From: an uncultured Eubacteriales bacterium
GTDB taxonomy: Bacteria; Bacillota; Clostridia; Christensenellales; CAG-314
Assembly: GCA_900544545.1 (NCBI GenBank)
Contig: UQVY01000003.1
Coordinates: 86,751 to 150,750, forward strand
Reading direction: 5' to 3'
Length of the DNA stretch: 64,000 nucleotides
Every line of letters starts with the position of its first letter. Positions within the stretch are counted from its first letter, which is position 1. The position numbers and the translations under genes are program-made. This document shows, one piece after another, positions 33,798-41,991 of the stretch. The notes beneath the pieces are model-generated. The model saw only the letters and a list, made by a program, of their open reading frames with translations, did no database searches and was not told the origin of the DNA.

Positions 33798-34643
33798 ATG
33801 AATCGTTTTAAGGTGAGCGCGGCGGATTTCGACGCGAAACAGACGCTCGAATGCGGACAGATTTTCAGATTCGACGAAAAAGAGGACTCCTCTTCGGAGG
33901 TCAGAAGCCTCGGCGAGTACGCGCGCGTTTTTCCCGAAAAGAACGGAGAAATCGAGATCGTCTGCACGGACGAGGCGTATTTCAGGAGATTTTTCGATTT
34001 CGGAAGAGATTACGGAGAGATAAAGAAAAAGCTCCTTTCGGCAGGCTCGGAGACCTTATCGGCGGCGATGGATTACGGCGGAGGAATAAGAATCCTTGCG
34101 CAGGACCTCTACGAAACGACCGTGTCTTTTATTATTTCCGCGAACAACAACATCAAACGGATAAAGCTCATAATCGAAAGGCTATGCGAGGCAGCCGGAG
34201 AGAAAAACGAGTTCGGATTTTCCTTCCCGACGAGAGAAAGACTGGCGGACAAAAGCGTTTCCTTTTACGAGAGTACAGGCTGCGGATACAGGTCGGAATA
34301 TCTCGCGGATACGGTCGGAAAGCTCGACGAGGGATTCCTTTCGGCTCTTTCGGATATGCCGACGGAGGAAGCGAGAAAAACCCTCCTTACCCTCAAGGGA
34401 GTAGGACCGAAGGTCGCGGACTGTATTCTTCTCTTCGGAGCGGGGAGAAAGGACGTCTTCCCGACGGACGTATGGATAAAGAGAGTCTATCACTCGGCTT
34501 TCGAGGACGGAGCCGCCGATAAGGATATAAGCAGGTCGCTCGTAAGGCGTTTCGGAGAGCTTTCGGGGTACGCGCAGCAGTATCTTTTTTATTATTATCG
34601 GGGAAATGGCTTAAAAGATGTAGACAAAACAGCAAAAAAATAG
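33798..34643 (+). CDS. ogg: 8-oxoguanine DNA glycosylase/AP lyase (OGG1 type)
   Basis: 281 residues. N-terminal OGG domain (TLECGQIFRF), then HhH-GPD with LKGVGPKVADCI (catalytic K205) and VFPTDVWIKRV (catalytic D224). It excises 8-oxoguanine paired with C. Bacterial OGG1 is typical of Clostridia. Start at 33798 by homology; its ribosome site is weak. I see no promoter close by. Confidence 0.9.
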   Translation: MNRFKVSAADFDAKQTLECGQIFRFDEKEDSSSEVRSLGEYARVFPEKNGEIEIVCTDEAYFRRFFDFGRDYGEIKKKLLSAGSETLSAAMDYGGGIRILAQDLYETTVSFIISANNNIKRIKLIIERLCEAAGEKNEFGFSFPTRERLADKSVSFYESTGCGYRSEYLADTVGKLDEGFLSALSDMPTEEARKTLLTLKGVGPKVADCILLFGAGRKDVFPTDVWIKRVYHSAFEDGAADKDISRSLVRRFGELSGYAQQYLFYYYRGNGLKDVDKTAKK

Positions 34644-34649
34644 TACAAT
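34621..34649 (+). promoter_or_regulatory. Promoter of the NYN gene
   Basis: TAGACA, 17-bp spacer, TACAAT, overlapping the last codons of ogg. Confidence 0.65.
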
Positions 34650-34699
34650 TAAAGAATACGGCGGTCGCGCCGTAAAACCTAATGATTACGGAGGCCTTT

Positions 34700-35380
34700 A
34701 TGAGAAAAATAGCAATGTTCGTCGACGTTGATAACCTCGGACTTTCCGGAAGACAGTTCAAAGAGATATTCGACGACGTCAATTCCGCAGGAAAAATCGT
34801 CTACGGTAAAATATACGGAGTTATAGACAGAAAACATAAAGAAATAATCGACCTTATCGTCAACCGCGGTTACGATATGGCTCCGCCGATGAGAGTAAAA
34901 AAGCGCGGAAGCAAGGTTTTCGACAACAGAATCCTTATAGACGTTATGGAAACAGTCGTCGCCAACGAGAAAATCGACACTATTGCGGTCGCCTGCGCAC
35001 CCGCAGACCTCGTTCCGCTCTTCTCAAAACTCAGAGAGTACGGCGTCAGCATTATGTCGCTCGATAACCTCGATAAGGAAAGTTCGTTCTTCGTGGACGA
35101 CGTTATACTCGGGGAATGCGACGAGGACGATGAGGACGACTCCATAGAAGAGCTTGCGGCGGGATTCGCGGAAAAAACCTCGGGCGCGGATAAACCTTCC
35201 GCAACGCAGGAACCGGAAATTTCCGCAGAGGACGAAAATTCCGCGGAAGAAGAAAACGAGGAAGCTCCCGAAGAAGAGGACGCGGACGAGGATTTCGAGG
35301 ACAACGAAGCATTCCTCGAGAGAGTAAAGAACGTCTTCTCGGGACTCAGCCCCGACGACATCGAAGAGGAAGAGGAATAA
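34700..35380 (+). CDS. NYN-domain protein with acidic tail
   Basis: 226 residues. Residues 1-145 are a NYN (LabA/DUF88-like PIN-fold) domain: MFVDVDNLGL, DLIVNRG, ILIDVMETVV and VACAPADLVPLF carry the expected acidic residues for a metal-dependent RNase. The C-terminal 80 residues are almost all E, D, A and S and probably disordered. The ATG at 34700 follows GGAGG and is preferred to 34682. Target RNA unknown. The 250-bp spacer after it holds purine-rich, roughly 60-bp repeated text and no gene. Confidence 0.8.
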   Translation: MRKIAMFVDVDNLGLSGRQFKEIFDDVNSAGKIVYGKIYGVIDRKHKEIIDLIVNRGYDMAPPMRVKKRGSKVFDNRILIDVMETVVANEKIDTIAVACAPADLVPLFSKLREYGVSIMSLDNLDKESSFFVDDVILGECDEDDEDDSIEELAAGFAEKTSGADKPSATQEPEISAEDENSAEEENEEAPEEEDADEDFEDNEAFLERVKNVFSGLSPDDIEEEEE

Positions 35381-35588
35381 AACCCGAACCGAGGAAAACG
35401 GAATCCGAATGAAAGGAATAAACCGAGAGGAATACAAACCCGACGGAAAAGACGAAATCCGAACGAGGGAAACCGATTTCTCGTAGAGAAACGAAAGCCG
35501 AAGAGGGAAAATCGGCCGAAAAAGACGAAACTATAAGTATTAAATCGGGCGAAGGTCCGTTTTTAATAAAGCGTACTTAATTTACGTG

Positions 35589-35605
35589 CGGCTGCCGAGC
35601 AGCCG
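35589..35605 (+). promoter_or_regulatory. Hairpin in the leader of the VOR/KOR operon
   Basis: Perfect 7-bp stem CGGCTGC/GCAGCCG with a 3-nt loop, just before the ferredoxin ribosome site (AGGAGG). A T tract does not follow, so it is not a terminator; it may protect or regulate the message. Confidence 0.5.
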
Positions 35606-35630
35606 ACAAAACAGGAGGTATAGCAGGTAA

Positions 35631-35837
35631 ATGGCAAAGGTAATTTTTAATGAAGCGATTTGCAAGGGCTGCGGTCTTTGTGTGGCGGCCTGCCCCAAGA
35701 AAATCGTTTTCATCGACAAGACGAAGGTTAACCCCAAGGGATACAATCCCGCAACGGTGACTGATATGAACGAATGTATAGGCTGCGCGTCCTGCGCGAC
35801 TATGTGTCCGGACAACATAATCACCGTTATGAGATAA
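35631..35837 (+). CDS. 2-oxoacid:ferredoxin oxidoreductase delta subunit (ferredoxin)
   Basis: 68-residue 2[4Fe-4S] ferredoxin with CKGCGLCVAACP and CIGCASCATMCP. It is the delta subunit of a VOR/KOR-type complex, first in the order delta-alpha-beta-gamma, passing electrons to free ferredoxin. Confidence 0.93.
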   Translation: MAKVIFNEAICKGCGLCVAACPKKIVFIDKTKVNPKGYNPATVTDMNECIGCASCATMCPDNIITVMR

Positions 35838-35850
35838 TCAGGAGGACGAA

Positions 35851-36906
35851 ATGGCTAAGAAGTTAATGAAAGGTAACGAAGCGATTGCGGAAGCGGCAAT
35901 CCGCGGCGGATGCAGATACTTTTTCGGATACCCCATCACTCCGCAGAACGAAATTCCGGAGTATATGAGCAAGAGGCTCCCCGAAGTAGGCGGAACGTTC
36001 ATTCAGAGCGAAAGCGAAGTCGCCGCAATCAATATGGTTTACGGCGCGTCCTGCGCGGGAGCAAGAGCTATGACAAGCTCCTCCAGCCCCGGAATCAGCC
36101 TTAAACAGGAAGGCATAAGCTATATCGCAACGGGCTCCCTCCCCTGCGTTATCGTAAATATGGTAAGAGGCGGCCCCGGTCTCGGAACGATTCTTCCGGC
36201 GCAGGGCGACTATTTCCAGGCGACCAAGGGCGGCGGACACGGCGATTACAAGATGCTCGTTTATACGCCCGCAAGCATTCAGGAAGCCGTTGACCTTATC
36301 TACAACGCTTTCGACAAAGCCGATCAGTACAGAGTCATAACCTATATCCTCGGCGACGCTACCATCGGTCAGATGATGGAACCCGTAGAGCTTCCCGAAT
36401 TCAAGGATCCCGCTACCTTCCCCGCTAAACCGTGGGCTACCACCGGCCATAAAGCCGAAGACCATAAGGTCATCACTACCCTCGAAATGGATCCCAATAA
36501 GTTCGAAGGCATTATCGACCATCTCTACGAGGTATACGACGAGCTCAAGGAAAAGGAAGTCAGATACGAAGAGTATATGTGCGACGACGCCGATACCATC
36601 GTCTGCGCTTACGGTACTACCTCCAGAATCGCAAAGACGTCGGTCAACAAGCTCAGGGAAATGGGCTATAAGATCGGCTTGTTCCGTCCCATAACCATCT
36701 TCCCCTTCCCCGAGAAGCAGATTGCGGCTCTCGCGGAAAGGCCCAACGTCAGGAGATTCCTCGTAGCGGAACTCAGCAAAGGTCAGATGGTCGAGGACGT
36801 AAGACTTGCAGTCAACGGCAGAAAGCCCGTTGAATTCTACGGAAGAAACGGCGGTAACGTCATTACCGCGGAAGAACTCGTGGAAGTCGTAAAGAAAGGA
36901 GAATAG
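35851..36906 (+). CDS. vorB: 2-oxoacid:ferredoxin oxidoreductase alpha subunit (VorB type)
   Basis: 351 residues. GNEAIAEAAIRGGCRYFFGY, SESEVAAINMVYGA and ATKGGGHGDYKMLVY match the pyrimidine domain, and AYGTTSRIAKTSV the C-terminal domain. Length and text resemble clostridial VorB (3-methyl-2-oxobutanoate dehydrogenase), though 2-oxoglutarate (KorA) cannot be excluded. The complex oxidises a branched or short 2-oxoacid to acyl-CoA with reduced ferredoxin, or works in reverse. Confidence 0.88.
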   Translation: MAKKLMKGNEAIAEAAIRGGCRYFFGYPITPQNEIPEYMSKRLPEVGGTFIQSESEVAAINMVYGASCAGARAMTSSSSPGISLKQEGISYIATGSLPCVIVNMVRGGPGLGTILPAQGDYFQATKGGGHGDYKMLVYTPASIQEAVDLIYNAFDKADQYRVITYILGDATIGQMMEPVELPEFKDPATFPAKPWATTGHKAEDHKVITTLEMDPNKFEGIIDHLYEVYDELKEKEVRYEEYMCDDADTIVCAYGTTSRIAKTSVNKLREMGYKIGLFRPITIFPFPEKQIAALAERPNVRRFLVAELSKGQMVEDVRLAVNGRKPVEFYGRNGGNVITAEELVEVVKKGE

Positions 36907-36910
36907 TGAG

Positions 36911-37666
36911 ATGGAAGAAAAGATCGTTTATCAGAAATCCAAATTGCTTACGGATAAGCCGCTGCACTTCTGCCCGGGCTGCTCCCACGGAATTGCAAAC
37001 AAGCTCGTCTGCGAAGCTCTCGACGAACTTAATATAAAAAACGAAGACATCATCGGAATCGCGCCCGTAGGATGCGCGGTATATAACTACGATTACTATA
37101 ATGTAGATACGATAGAAGCGGCTCACGGAAGAGCTCCGGCTATCGCGACCGCAGTCAAGAGAGTACACCCCGATAAAATCGTGTTCTCTTATCAGGGCGA
37201 TGGCGACCTCGCAAGTATCGGCGCGGCCGAAATCATTCACGCCGCGGCAAGAAGCGAAAACATCACCGTTATCTTCATCAACAACGGTATTTACGGAATG
37301 ACGGGCGGTCAGATGGCTCCCACGACCCTTCTCGGTCAGAAGTCCACCACCAGCCAGGGCGGCAGAAACGTCGTTCTCAACGGTTATCCCGTAAGAATCG
37401 CCGAAATGCTCTCACAGCTCGACGGCGCGACCTATATCGAACGCGTTTCCACGCACGACGCTGCAAACGTAAGAAAGGCAAGAGCGGCTATCAAGAGAGC
37501 GTTCGAATGCCAGATAGAAAAGAAGGGCTTCGCGCTTATCGAAGTGCTTGCTGCCTGCCCCACCAACTGGGGAATGCAGCCCGTCAAGGCTATGGAACAC
37601 ATCAGAGACGAAGTTATTCCTTACTATCCTTTGGGCGTATTCTGTGACAGGAGGAATGAAAGATGA
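36911..37666 (+). CDS. 2-oxoacid:ferredoxin oxidoreductase beta subunit (TPP-binding)
   Basis: 251 residues. CPGCSHG supplies a cluster or TPP-side cysteine pair, and the TPP motif GDGDLASIGAAEIIHAA with INNGIYGMTGGQMAPTT is complete. Four bases after the alpha gene; overlaps the gamma gene by 4 bases. Confidence 0.92.
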   Translation: MEEKIVYQKSKLLTDKPLHFCPGCSHGIANKLVCEALDELNIKNEDIIGIAPVGCAVYNYDYYNVDTIEAAHGRAPAIATAVKRVHPDKIVFSYQGDGDLASIGAAEIIHAAARSENITVIFINNGIYGMTGGQMAPTTLLGQKSTTSQGGRNVVLNGYPVRIAEMLSQLDGATYIERVSTHDAANVRKARAAIKRAFECQIEKKGFALIEVLAACPTNWGMQPVKAMEHIRDEVIPYYPLGVFCDRRNER

Positions 37667-38214
37667 GTAAGACATATGAAATGATAGCCGCAGGCTTCGG
37701 CGGACAGGGCGTTCTGGCTCTCGGTCAGATTGTCGCTTATTCCGCTATGTATAACGACAAAAACACCACCTGGCTCCCGAGTTACGGTCCCGAAATGAGA
37801 GGAGGTACGGCTAACTGTTCGGTAGTCGTTTCCGACGCCCCCGTAGCCAACCCGATGATAACCCACCCCAACGTTCTCGTCGCTATGAACAGGCCCTCCG
37901 TGGACAAGTTCATCGACAACGTCGTTCCCGGCGGATACGTATTCATCAACAGCTCTCTTATCGACGTTAAGGTCGAAAGAACCGACCTTCACGTTTATTA
38001 CGTTCCCACCATCGAACTCGCTACCGAAAACGGAAACCCCAAAGGCTCCAACGTCGTTATGCTCGGCGCGGTCGTAGAGGCTACCGGTATCGTGGACGAC
38101 GACAAGGCTATCGAAGGCGTGGAGTATTTCTTCTCCAAGAAGCCTCAGCTTATCGAACCCAACAAGAAGATGTTCGCGGTAGGATGCGATTTCATCAGAA
38201 ACCTCAATAAATAA
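37663..38214 (+). CDS. 2-oxoacid:ferredoxin oxidoreductase gamma subunit
   Basis: 183 residues. GFGGQGVLALGQIVAYSAM is the family's CoA-side loop, followed by SYGPEMRGGTANCSVVVSD. Overlaps the beta stop (ATGA). A 35-bp repeat starts at its stop codon. Confidence 0.92.
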   Translation: MSKTYEMIAAGFGGQGVLALGQIVAYSAMYNDKNTTWLPSYGPEMRGGTANCSVVVSDAPVANPMITHPNVLVAMNRPSVDKFIDNVVPGGYVFINSSLIDVKVERTDLHVYYVPTIELATENGNPKGSNVVMLGAVVEATGIVDDDKAIEGVEYFFSKKPQLIEPNKKMFAVGCDFIRNLNK

Positions 38215-38290
38215 GAAGCTTCGTTCCCGAAACGAGAAACCTCGGATAAGAAGATTTATTCTCGAAACGAGAAGATTCGAACGGGAAGCT
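38211..38290 (+). repeat. 35-bp-period repeat at the end of the VOR/KOR operon
   Basis: ATAAGAAG starts at 38211 and 38246, each followed by TTC-type text and CGAAACGAGAA. The first copy overlaps the gamma-subunit stop. Confidence 0.65.
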
Positions 38291-38310
38291 TTATTAGAAT
38301 AAGTAAATTT

Positions 38311-38430
38311 CCGCTTTTACGCGGATAGCCCTTACGGGCATAACGAGATCTTCCGAGGAAGCCGGTCACTTCTTCGGAAAGCTCCGTCGTCGCCTGTCCT
38401 TCAGTCGGGATAATCCGCGGCGTCGGGGAC
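38311..38430 (+). ncRNA. Structured RNA candidate behind the VOR/KOR operon
   Basis: Several helices can coexist: a closing stem CGCGGAT (38320)/ATCCGCG (38413), a hairpin GCCC-TTAC-GGGC (38328-38339), and an 11-bp hairpin TTCCGAGGAAG/CTTCTTCGGAA with loop CCGGTCA (38351-38379). The strand after it (TGTCC at 38395, GGACA at 38427) can pair in a competing way. It ends 20 bp before a terminator. No class assigned; it could be a 3'-UTR-derived RNA, a riboswitch-like element or a chance fold. Confidence 0.45.
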
Positions 38431-38452
38431 AAAACAAAAGAATTGCTTGAAG

Positions 38453-38482
38453 CGCCTCCGAGACGTCGGGGGCGTTTTTTTT
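38453..38482 (+). terminator. Terminator after the VOR/KOR operon and folded RNA
   Basis: Stem CGCCTCCGA/TCGGGGGCG (one G-U), 4-nt loop, eight T. Its 5' arm can also pair with GTCGGGG at about 38422, so an antiterminator is conceivable. Confidence 0.85.
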
Positions 38483-38495
38483 ATCCGAAAAAGTC

Positions 38496-38560
38496 CGAAA
38501 GGATATTGCTGAAAATCGAAAGGATATTGCTGAAAATCCGAGAGATATTACTAAAAATCG
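38496..38560 (+). repeat. 21-bp-period repeat upstream of htpG
   Basis: GATATTGCTGAAAATC-type units at 38502, 38523 and 38544, exactly 21 bp apart, just upstream of the htpG promoter. Confidence 0.8.
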
Positions 38561-38588
38561 AAAGGACGGGACAAAAAATCGGAAAGAC

Positions 38589-38616
38589 TTGACAAATTTC
38601 CGTTTCGGACTATAAT
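38589..38616 (+). promoter_or_regulatory. htpG promoter
   Basis: TTGACA, 16-bp spacer, TATAAT; no CIRCE-like inverted repeat is visible nearby. Confidence 0.8.
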
Positions 38617-38683
38617 TGTCTTTATGAAAAGAATCGCGAAGGATTCGATTGGATTTTAACGCAAGGAGGCTTTAAAAAAATAT

Positions 38684-40546
38684 ATGAAAAAATTCAGGGC
38701 GGAGTCGCAGAAGCTGCTGGAAATGATGATCGATTCGGTTTATACTCACAGGGAAATCTTTCTCAGAGAGCTTATAAGCAACGCCGCGGACGCAATCGAC
38801 AAACAGTATTATAAATCGCTTTCGGGCGGAGAATCGGGAATGAACCGCGGAGATTATTCCATAAGAATCACCGCCGACAAGGAAAAAAGAACCCTTACCG
38901 TTTCGGATAACGGCTGCGGAATGAACGACTCCGAAATGGAGGAAAACCTCGGTACGATAGCGCACAGCGGCACGGGTATCTTCAGGAGCGAAAACGCCGG
39001 AAGCGAAGCCGCGGGCGAAGTTATCGGACAGTTCGGCGTAGGCTTTTATTCGGCGTTTATGGTAGCGAAAAAGGTCGAGGTCATCTCCAGACCTTACGGA
39101 AGCGAGAAGGCTTATAAATGGTCGTCCGAGGGCGTTTCGGGCTATACCGTGGAGGAAACCGACAAGGAAAGCAACGGTACGGACGTTATTCTTTACCTCA
39201 AGGACAACGAAGAAGAGGAGAATTACGACGAATTCCTCGATACCTACGAGCTTAAAGCGCTCGTCAGGAAGTATTCGGACTATATACGCTATCCGATAAT
39301 TATGAACGTCGAGATTTTCGAGCCGGACCCCGAGAAGAAGGGCGAGAGCTTCAAAAAGTTCGAGGATCAGACGGTCAACAGTATGGTTCCTCTCTGGAAA
39401 AAGAAGAAATCCGAGCTTACCGAAGAGGAGACGGATAACTTTTACAGGGACAAATTCCACGACTACGACAAGCCTCTCCTGACTATCCCCGTGAACGTGG
39501 AGGGAGCCGTGTCGTTCAGCGGACTGCTTTTCGTTCCGTCGAGAGCGCCTTACGACTTTTATTCCAAGGAATACGAGAGAGGTCTCGAATTGTACGGAAA
39601 CGGCGTGCTTATCACCGAGAAATGCGCGGAGCTTATTCCCGAATACTTCGCCTTCGTCAGGGGCGTGGTGGATTCCTCCGACCTCAGCCTTAACCTTTCG
39701 AGAGAAATGCTTCAGCATAACCGCCAGCTCAAAGCCATTGCTTCCGCGGTCGAAAAGAAAATCAGGAACGCGCTCCTCGAGCTTATGAAGGAGGATACCG
39801 AGAAATACGAGAAGTTCTTCGGAGTTTTCGGAACGCAGCTCAAATACGGAATCTATACCTCCTTCGGCGCGGATAAGGACAAGATAGAGGACCTTCTTAT
39901 CTATCGCCTCGCAGACAACGGAGATTATACGAGCCTTGCGGATTACGTCGAAAATATGAAGGACGGTCAAGAGGCCGTTTATTACGCCTGCGGACAGAGC
40001 GTGGAGGGAATCAGGGCTATGCCGCAGATGGAATTCATAGCCGAAAAGGGTTACGAGGTTCTGGCTATGACCGAAAACGTGGACGAATTCGTGGTCAAGC
40101 TCCTCGATAAGTACAAGGACAAGCCCTTTAAATCGATTTCGGGCGAGTCGGGCGAAGAAAAGAAAGAAGAGCTCAGTAAGATTCAGGAGGACGCGATCGC
40201 GTTCGTCGGAAAAACTCTCGGCGATAAGGTAAGCGAGGTCAGAGCGTCCTCACGACTCAAAAATCATCCCGTTTGTTTCGTGGAGGCGGGCGAGCTTTCC
40301 ATAGAAATGGAGAAGATCCTCAACAGTATGCCCAACGCGCAGACCGTCAACGCCAAAAAAGTCCTCGAAATCAATCTGAATCACCCCGTTTTCGCAAAGA
40401 TTACAGAACTTTTCGAGAGCGATAAGGAGGCGCTTGAAAAGCTGTCCTTCGTGCTTTACGATCAGGCAAGGCTCATAGCGGGACTCGAACTCGACAATCC
40501 CGCGGAATTTTCGCAGAACGTATGCGACCTTATCGCGAAGCGGTAA
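38684..40546 (+). CDS. htpG: Molecular chaperone HtpG (Hsp90)
   Basis: 620 residues, normal bacterial Hsp90 length. The GHKL ATP site is complete: ELISNAADAIDK, DNGCGMN, GTIAHSGT and GQFGVGFYSAFMVA. Middle domain (SLNLSREMLQ) and the C-terminal dimer region follow. AAGGAGG lies rather far (about 14 bases) from the ATG; no better start fits. It stands alone. Confidence 0.96.
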   Translation: MKKFRAESQKLLEMMIDSVYTHREIFLRELISNAADAIDKQYYKSLSGGESGMNRGDYSIRITADKEKRTLTVSDNGCGMNDSEMEENLGTIAHSGTGIFRSENAGSEAAGEVIGQFGVGFYSAFMVAKKVEVISRPYGSEKAYKWSSEGVSGYTVEETDKESNGTDVILYLKDNEEEENYDEFLDTYELKALVRKYSDYIRYPIIMNVEIFEPDPEKKGESFKKFEDQTVNSMVPLWKKKKSELTEEETDNFYRDKFHDYDKPLLTIPVNVEGAVSFSGLLFVPSRAPYDFYSKEYERGLELYGNGVLITEKCAELIPEYFAFVRGVVDSSDLSLNLSREMLQHNRQLKAIASAVEKKIRNALLELMKEDTEKYEKFFGVFGTQLKYGIYTSFGADKDKIEDLLIYRLADNGDYTSLADYVENMKDGQEAVYYACGQSVEGIRAMPQMEFIAEKGYEVLAMTENVDEFVVKLLDKYKDKPFKSISGESGEEKKEELSKIQEDAIAFVGKTLGDKVSEVRASSRLKNHPVCFVEAGELSIEMEKILNSMPNAQTVNAKKVLEINLNHPVFAKITELFESDKEALEKLSFVLYDQARLIAGLELDNPAEFSQNVCDLIAKR

Positions 40547-40643
40547 TCTTCGGATAAGACCGAGAAATCCGATTTAAACGAATAAATCAAAACCGGGAAA
40601 AGACCGAAACCGAGAGATAAATCGAGGTTTTCGGGAAGGAAAA

Positions 40644-40681
40644 ACGCCGAGGCTTATATAAAAGCGTCGGCGTCGTTTTTT
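40644..40681. terminator. Terminator between htpG and the MarR pair
   Basis: Stem ACGCCGA-GCTT/AAGC-TCGGCGT with one mismatch, then CGTTTTTT; an A run lies on the other side, so it can serve both convergent units. Confidence 0.8.
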
Positions 40682-40717
40682 GAGAATCGATGAAAGTTGG
40701 TTTTTATTGAAAATGAG

Positions 40718-41176
40718 TCAGGCGAGCTTATGCAGAAGCTTATCGAGTTCCTGCATAGCCGAAAGGAATTCGGCCTGCTGCTCTTCGGTGAAAATCCTTT
40801 CCATCTGCCGCGTAAAATAATCGTTCCTTATGCGGCGGCAATGACGGGCGATGGATATTCCCGAGGGAGTAAGACGAATATAAATCGTGCGTCGGTTAAG
40901 CTCGTCGTGACGCCTCGAAACCAAAGACGCGTCTACGAGAGAATCTATGGTCTTGGTGAGATTCTGCGGCGGAAGAGCAAGCATACGGGCAGCCTGCGAC
41001 ATACTCAGCTTCTTTTCCCTCTCGAGAAGGTCGAGAATAAGAATCTGCGTCCAGGTGAAATCGTAAAACTTATTTATCTCCTGAATCGTCGGAGTTATAA
41101 CGCCCTTCGTGTAATAGCACGACCAGTCGATACCCGTGATATAGGCTTTTTTGATGTTTTCAGCTGTTTTTTCCAT
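40718..41176 (-). CDS. MarR-family transcriptional regulator (second of a pair)
   Basis: 152 residues. Winged helix with LSMSQAARMLALPPQNLTKTIDSLVDASLVSRRHDELNRRTIYIRLT: helix-turn-helix then wing with the DxxxRR pattern. It overlaps the upstream MarR gene by 17 bases, so the two are co-translated and may form hetero- or homodimers. No transporter or enzyme gene is attached. Confidence 0.88.
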   Translation of the reverse strand: MEKTAENIKKAYITGIDWSCYYTKGVITPTIQEINKFYDFTWTQILILDLLEREKKLSMSQAARMLALPPQNLTKTIDSLVDASLVSRRHDELNRRTIYIRLTPSGISIARHCRRIRNDYFTRQMERIFTEEQQAEFLSAMQELDKLLHKLA

Positions 41177-41654
41177 AGTCGTTGTTTATATTGTCCGCAA
41201 ACTCCTTCATATACGAAAGATTGATTTCGAGAAGCCTCGTGAATTCGGCGAAGTCTTCGTCGGTGAACTTCTCGCCGAGATGGTTCCCTAAGGTTTCGTA
41301 GGTGTTTTTAAGATAATCGTCGGTAAGAGATCTCCCCTTTTCCGACGCCTGAATGACGAAGATTCTGTTGTCGTCGGGATCGCGGGTACGGTCGACAAGC
41401 CCCGATTCGACGAGGCGGTTTACGGGAAAGGTCATTCTCTGGTTAGAGGAGCCGATGTAATTCGCGAGCTGCGACATAGTAAGCTTCTTTTCGCGGAGAA
41501 GAAGAATCATTATTATCTCACGAACTCCGTTGAGAGCCGTGAATTCCTCGCACTTGCCGGTCTTGTTGGAAAGAGGAGAAAGAAAAAGGTTGTCTAAGTT
41601 AATCGGCATATTATAGAGCCAGTCGATAAGCTCGGTCAACGTATCTTTTTTCAT
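41160..41654 (-). CDS. MarR-family transcriptional regulator (first of a pair)
   Basis: 164 residues. LTMSQLANYIGSSNQRMTFPVNRLVESGLVDRTRDPDDNRIFVIQ is a classic MarR winged helix. AGGAGG lies before the ATG. It shares its fold and layout with the overlapping downstream gene but only modest identity, suggesting an old duplication. Targets unknown; autoregulation is usual. Confidence 0.9.
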   Translation of the reverse strand: MKKDTLTELIDWLYNMPINLDNLFLSPLSNKTGKCEEFTALNGVREIIMILLLREKKLTMSQLANYIGSSNQRMTFPVNRLVESGLVDRTRDPDDNRIFVIQASEKGRSLTDDYLKNTYETLGNHLGEKFTDEDFAEFTRLLEINLSYMKEFADNINNDYGKNS

Positions 41655-41674
41655 AAAAATCCTCCTGCTTCTAA

Positions 41675-41703
41675 ATTATATCCGTTCGGCGAAGGATTGT
41701 CAA
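41675..41703 (-). promoter_or_regulatory. Promoter of the MarR pair
   Basis: Minus strand TTGACA, 17-bp spacer, TATAAT: a near-perfect sigmaA promoter 20 bp upstream of the ATG. Confidence 0.85.
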
Positions 41704-41929
41704 GTTATTGGGAGGAGGTTTTGCGCCGTTTCACGTAATCAAAAAACCGAATATAGAGTTTTTTTCCGTTTTTTACAAAGACTTTACGTTTCGGAACGAA
41801 GGGATTTTCCGCGAAAAACGCCGAAAGTCGGGCGAAAAAACCGCCGTTGTCGATAAGGTACAGATAAAACGCCGTACAGAATTTACGCGGTGCTTTATGC
41901 GGAAATCCGTCCGCCGTACGAGCCGCACG
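41704..41929. other. Spacer between the MarR promoter and the pepF terminator
   Basis: About 225 bp without a supported gene or clear repeat. Confidence 0.5.
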
Positions 41930-41961
41930 AAAAAAGGACGCACGTCGGGAAACGCGCGTCC
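41930..41961 (-). terminator. pepF terminator
   Basis: Minus-strand stem GGACGCGCG/CGTGCGTCC (one G-U) followed by six T. Confidence 0.85.
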
Positions 41962-41991
41962 TGAGTTCAATCGGACTAAAAACCGAAGGTT

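Noticed and set aside
38311..38430. Cobalamin riboswitch
   Set aside because: GGAAGCCGGT and AGTCGGGATA recall parts of the B12 box, but the core CCGCCACTGT is not matched and no B12 gene follows.
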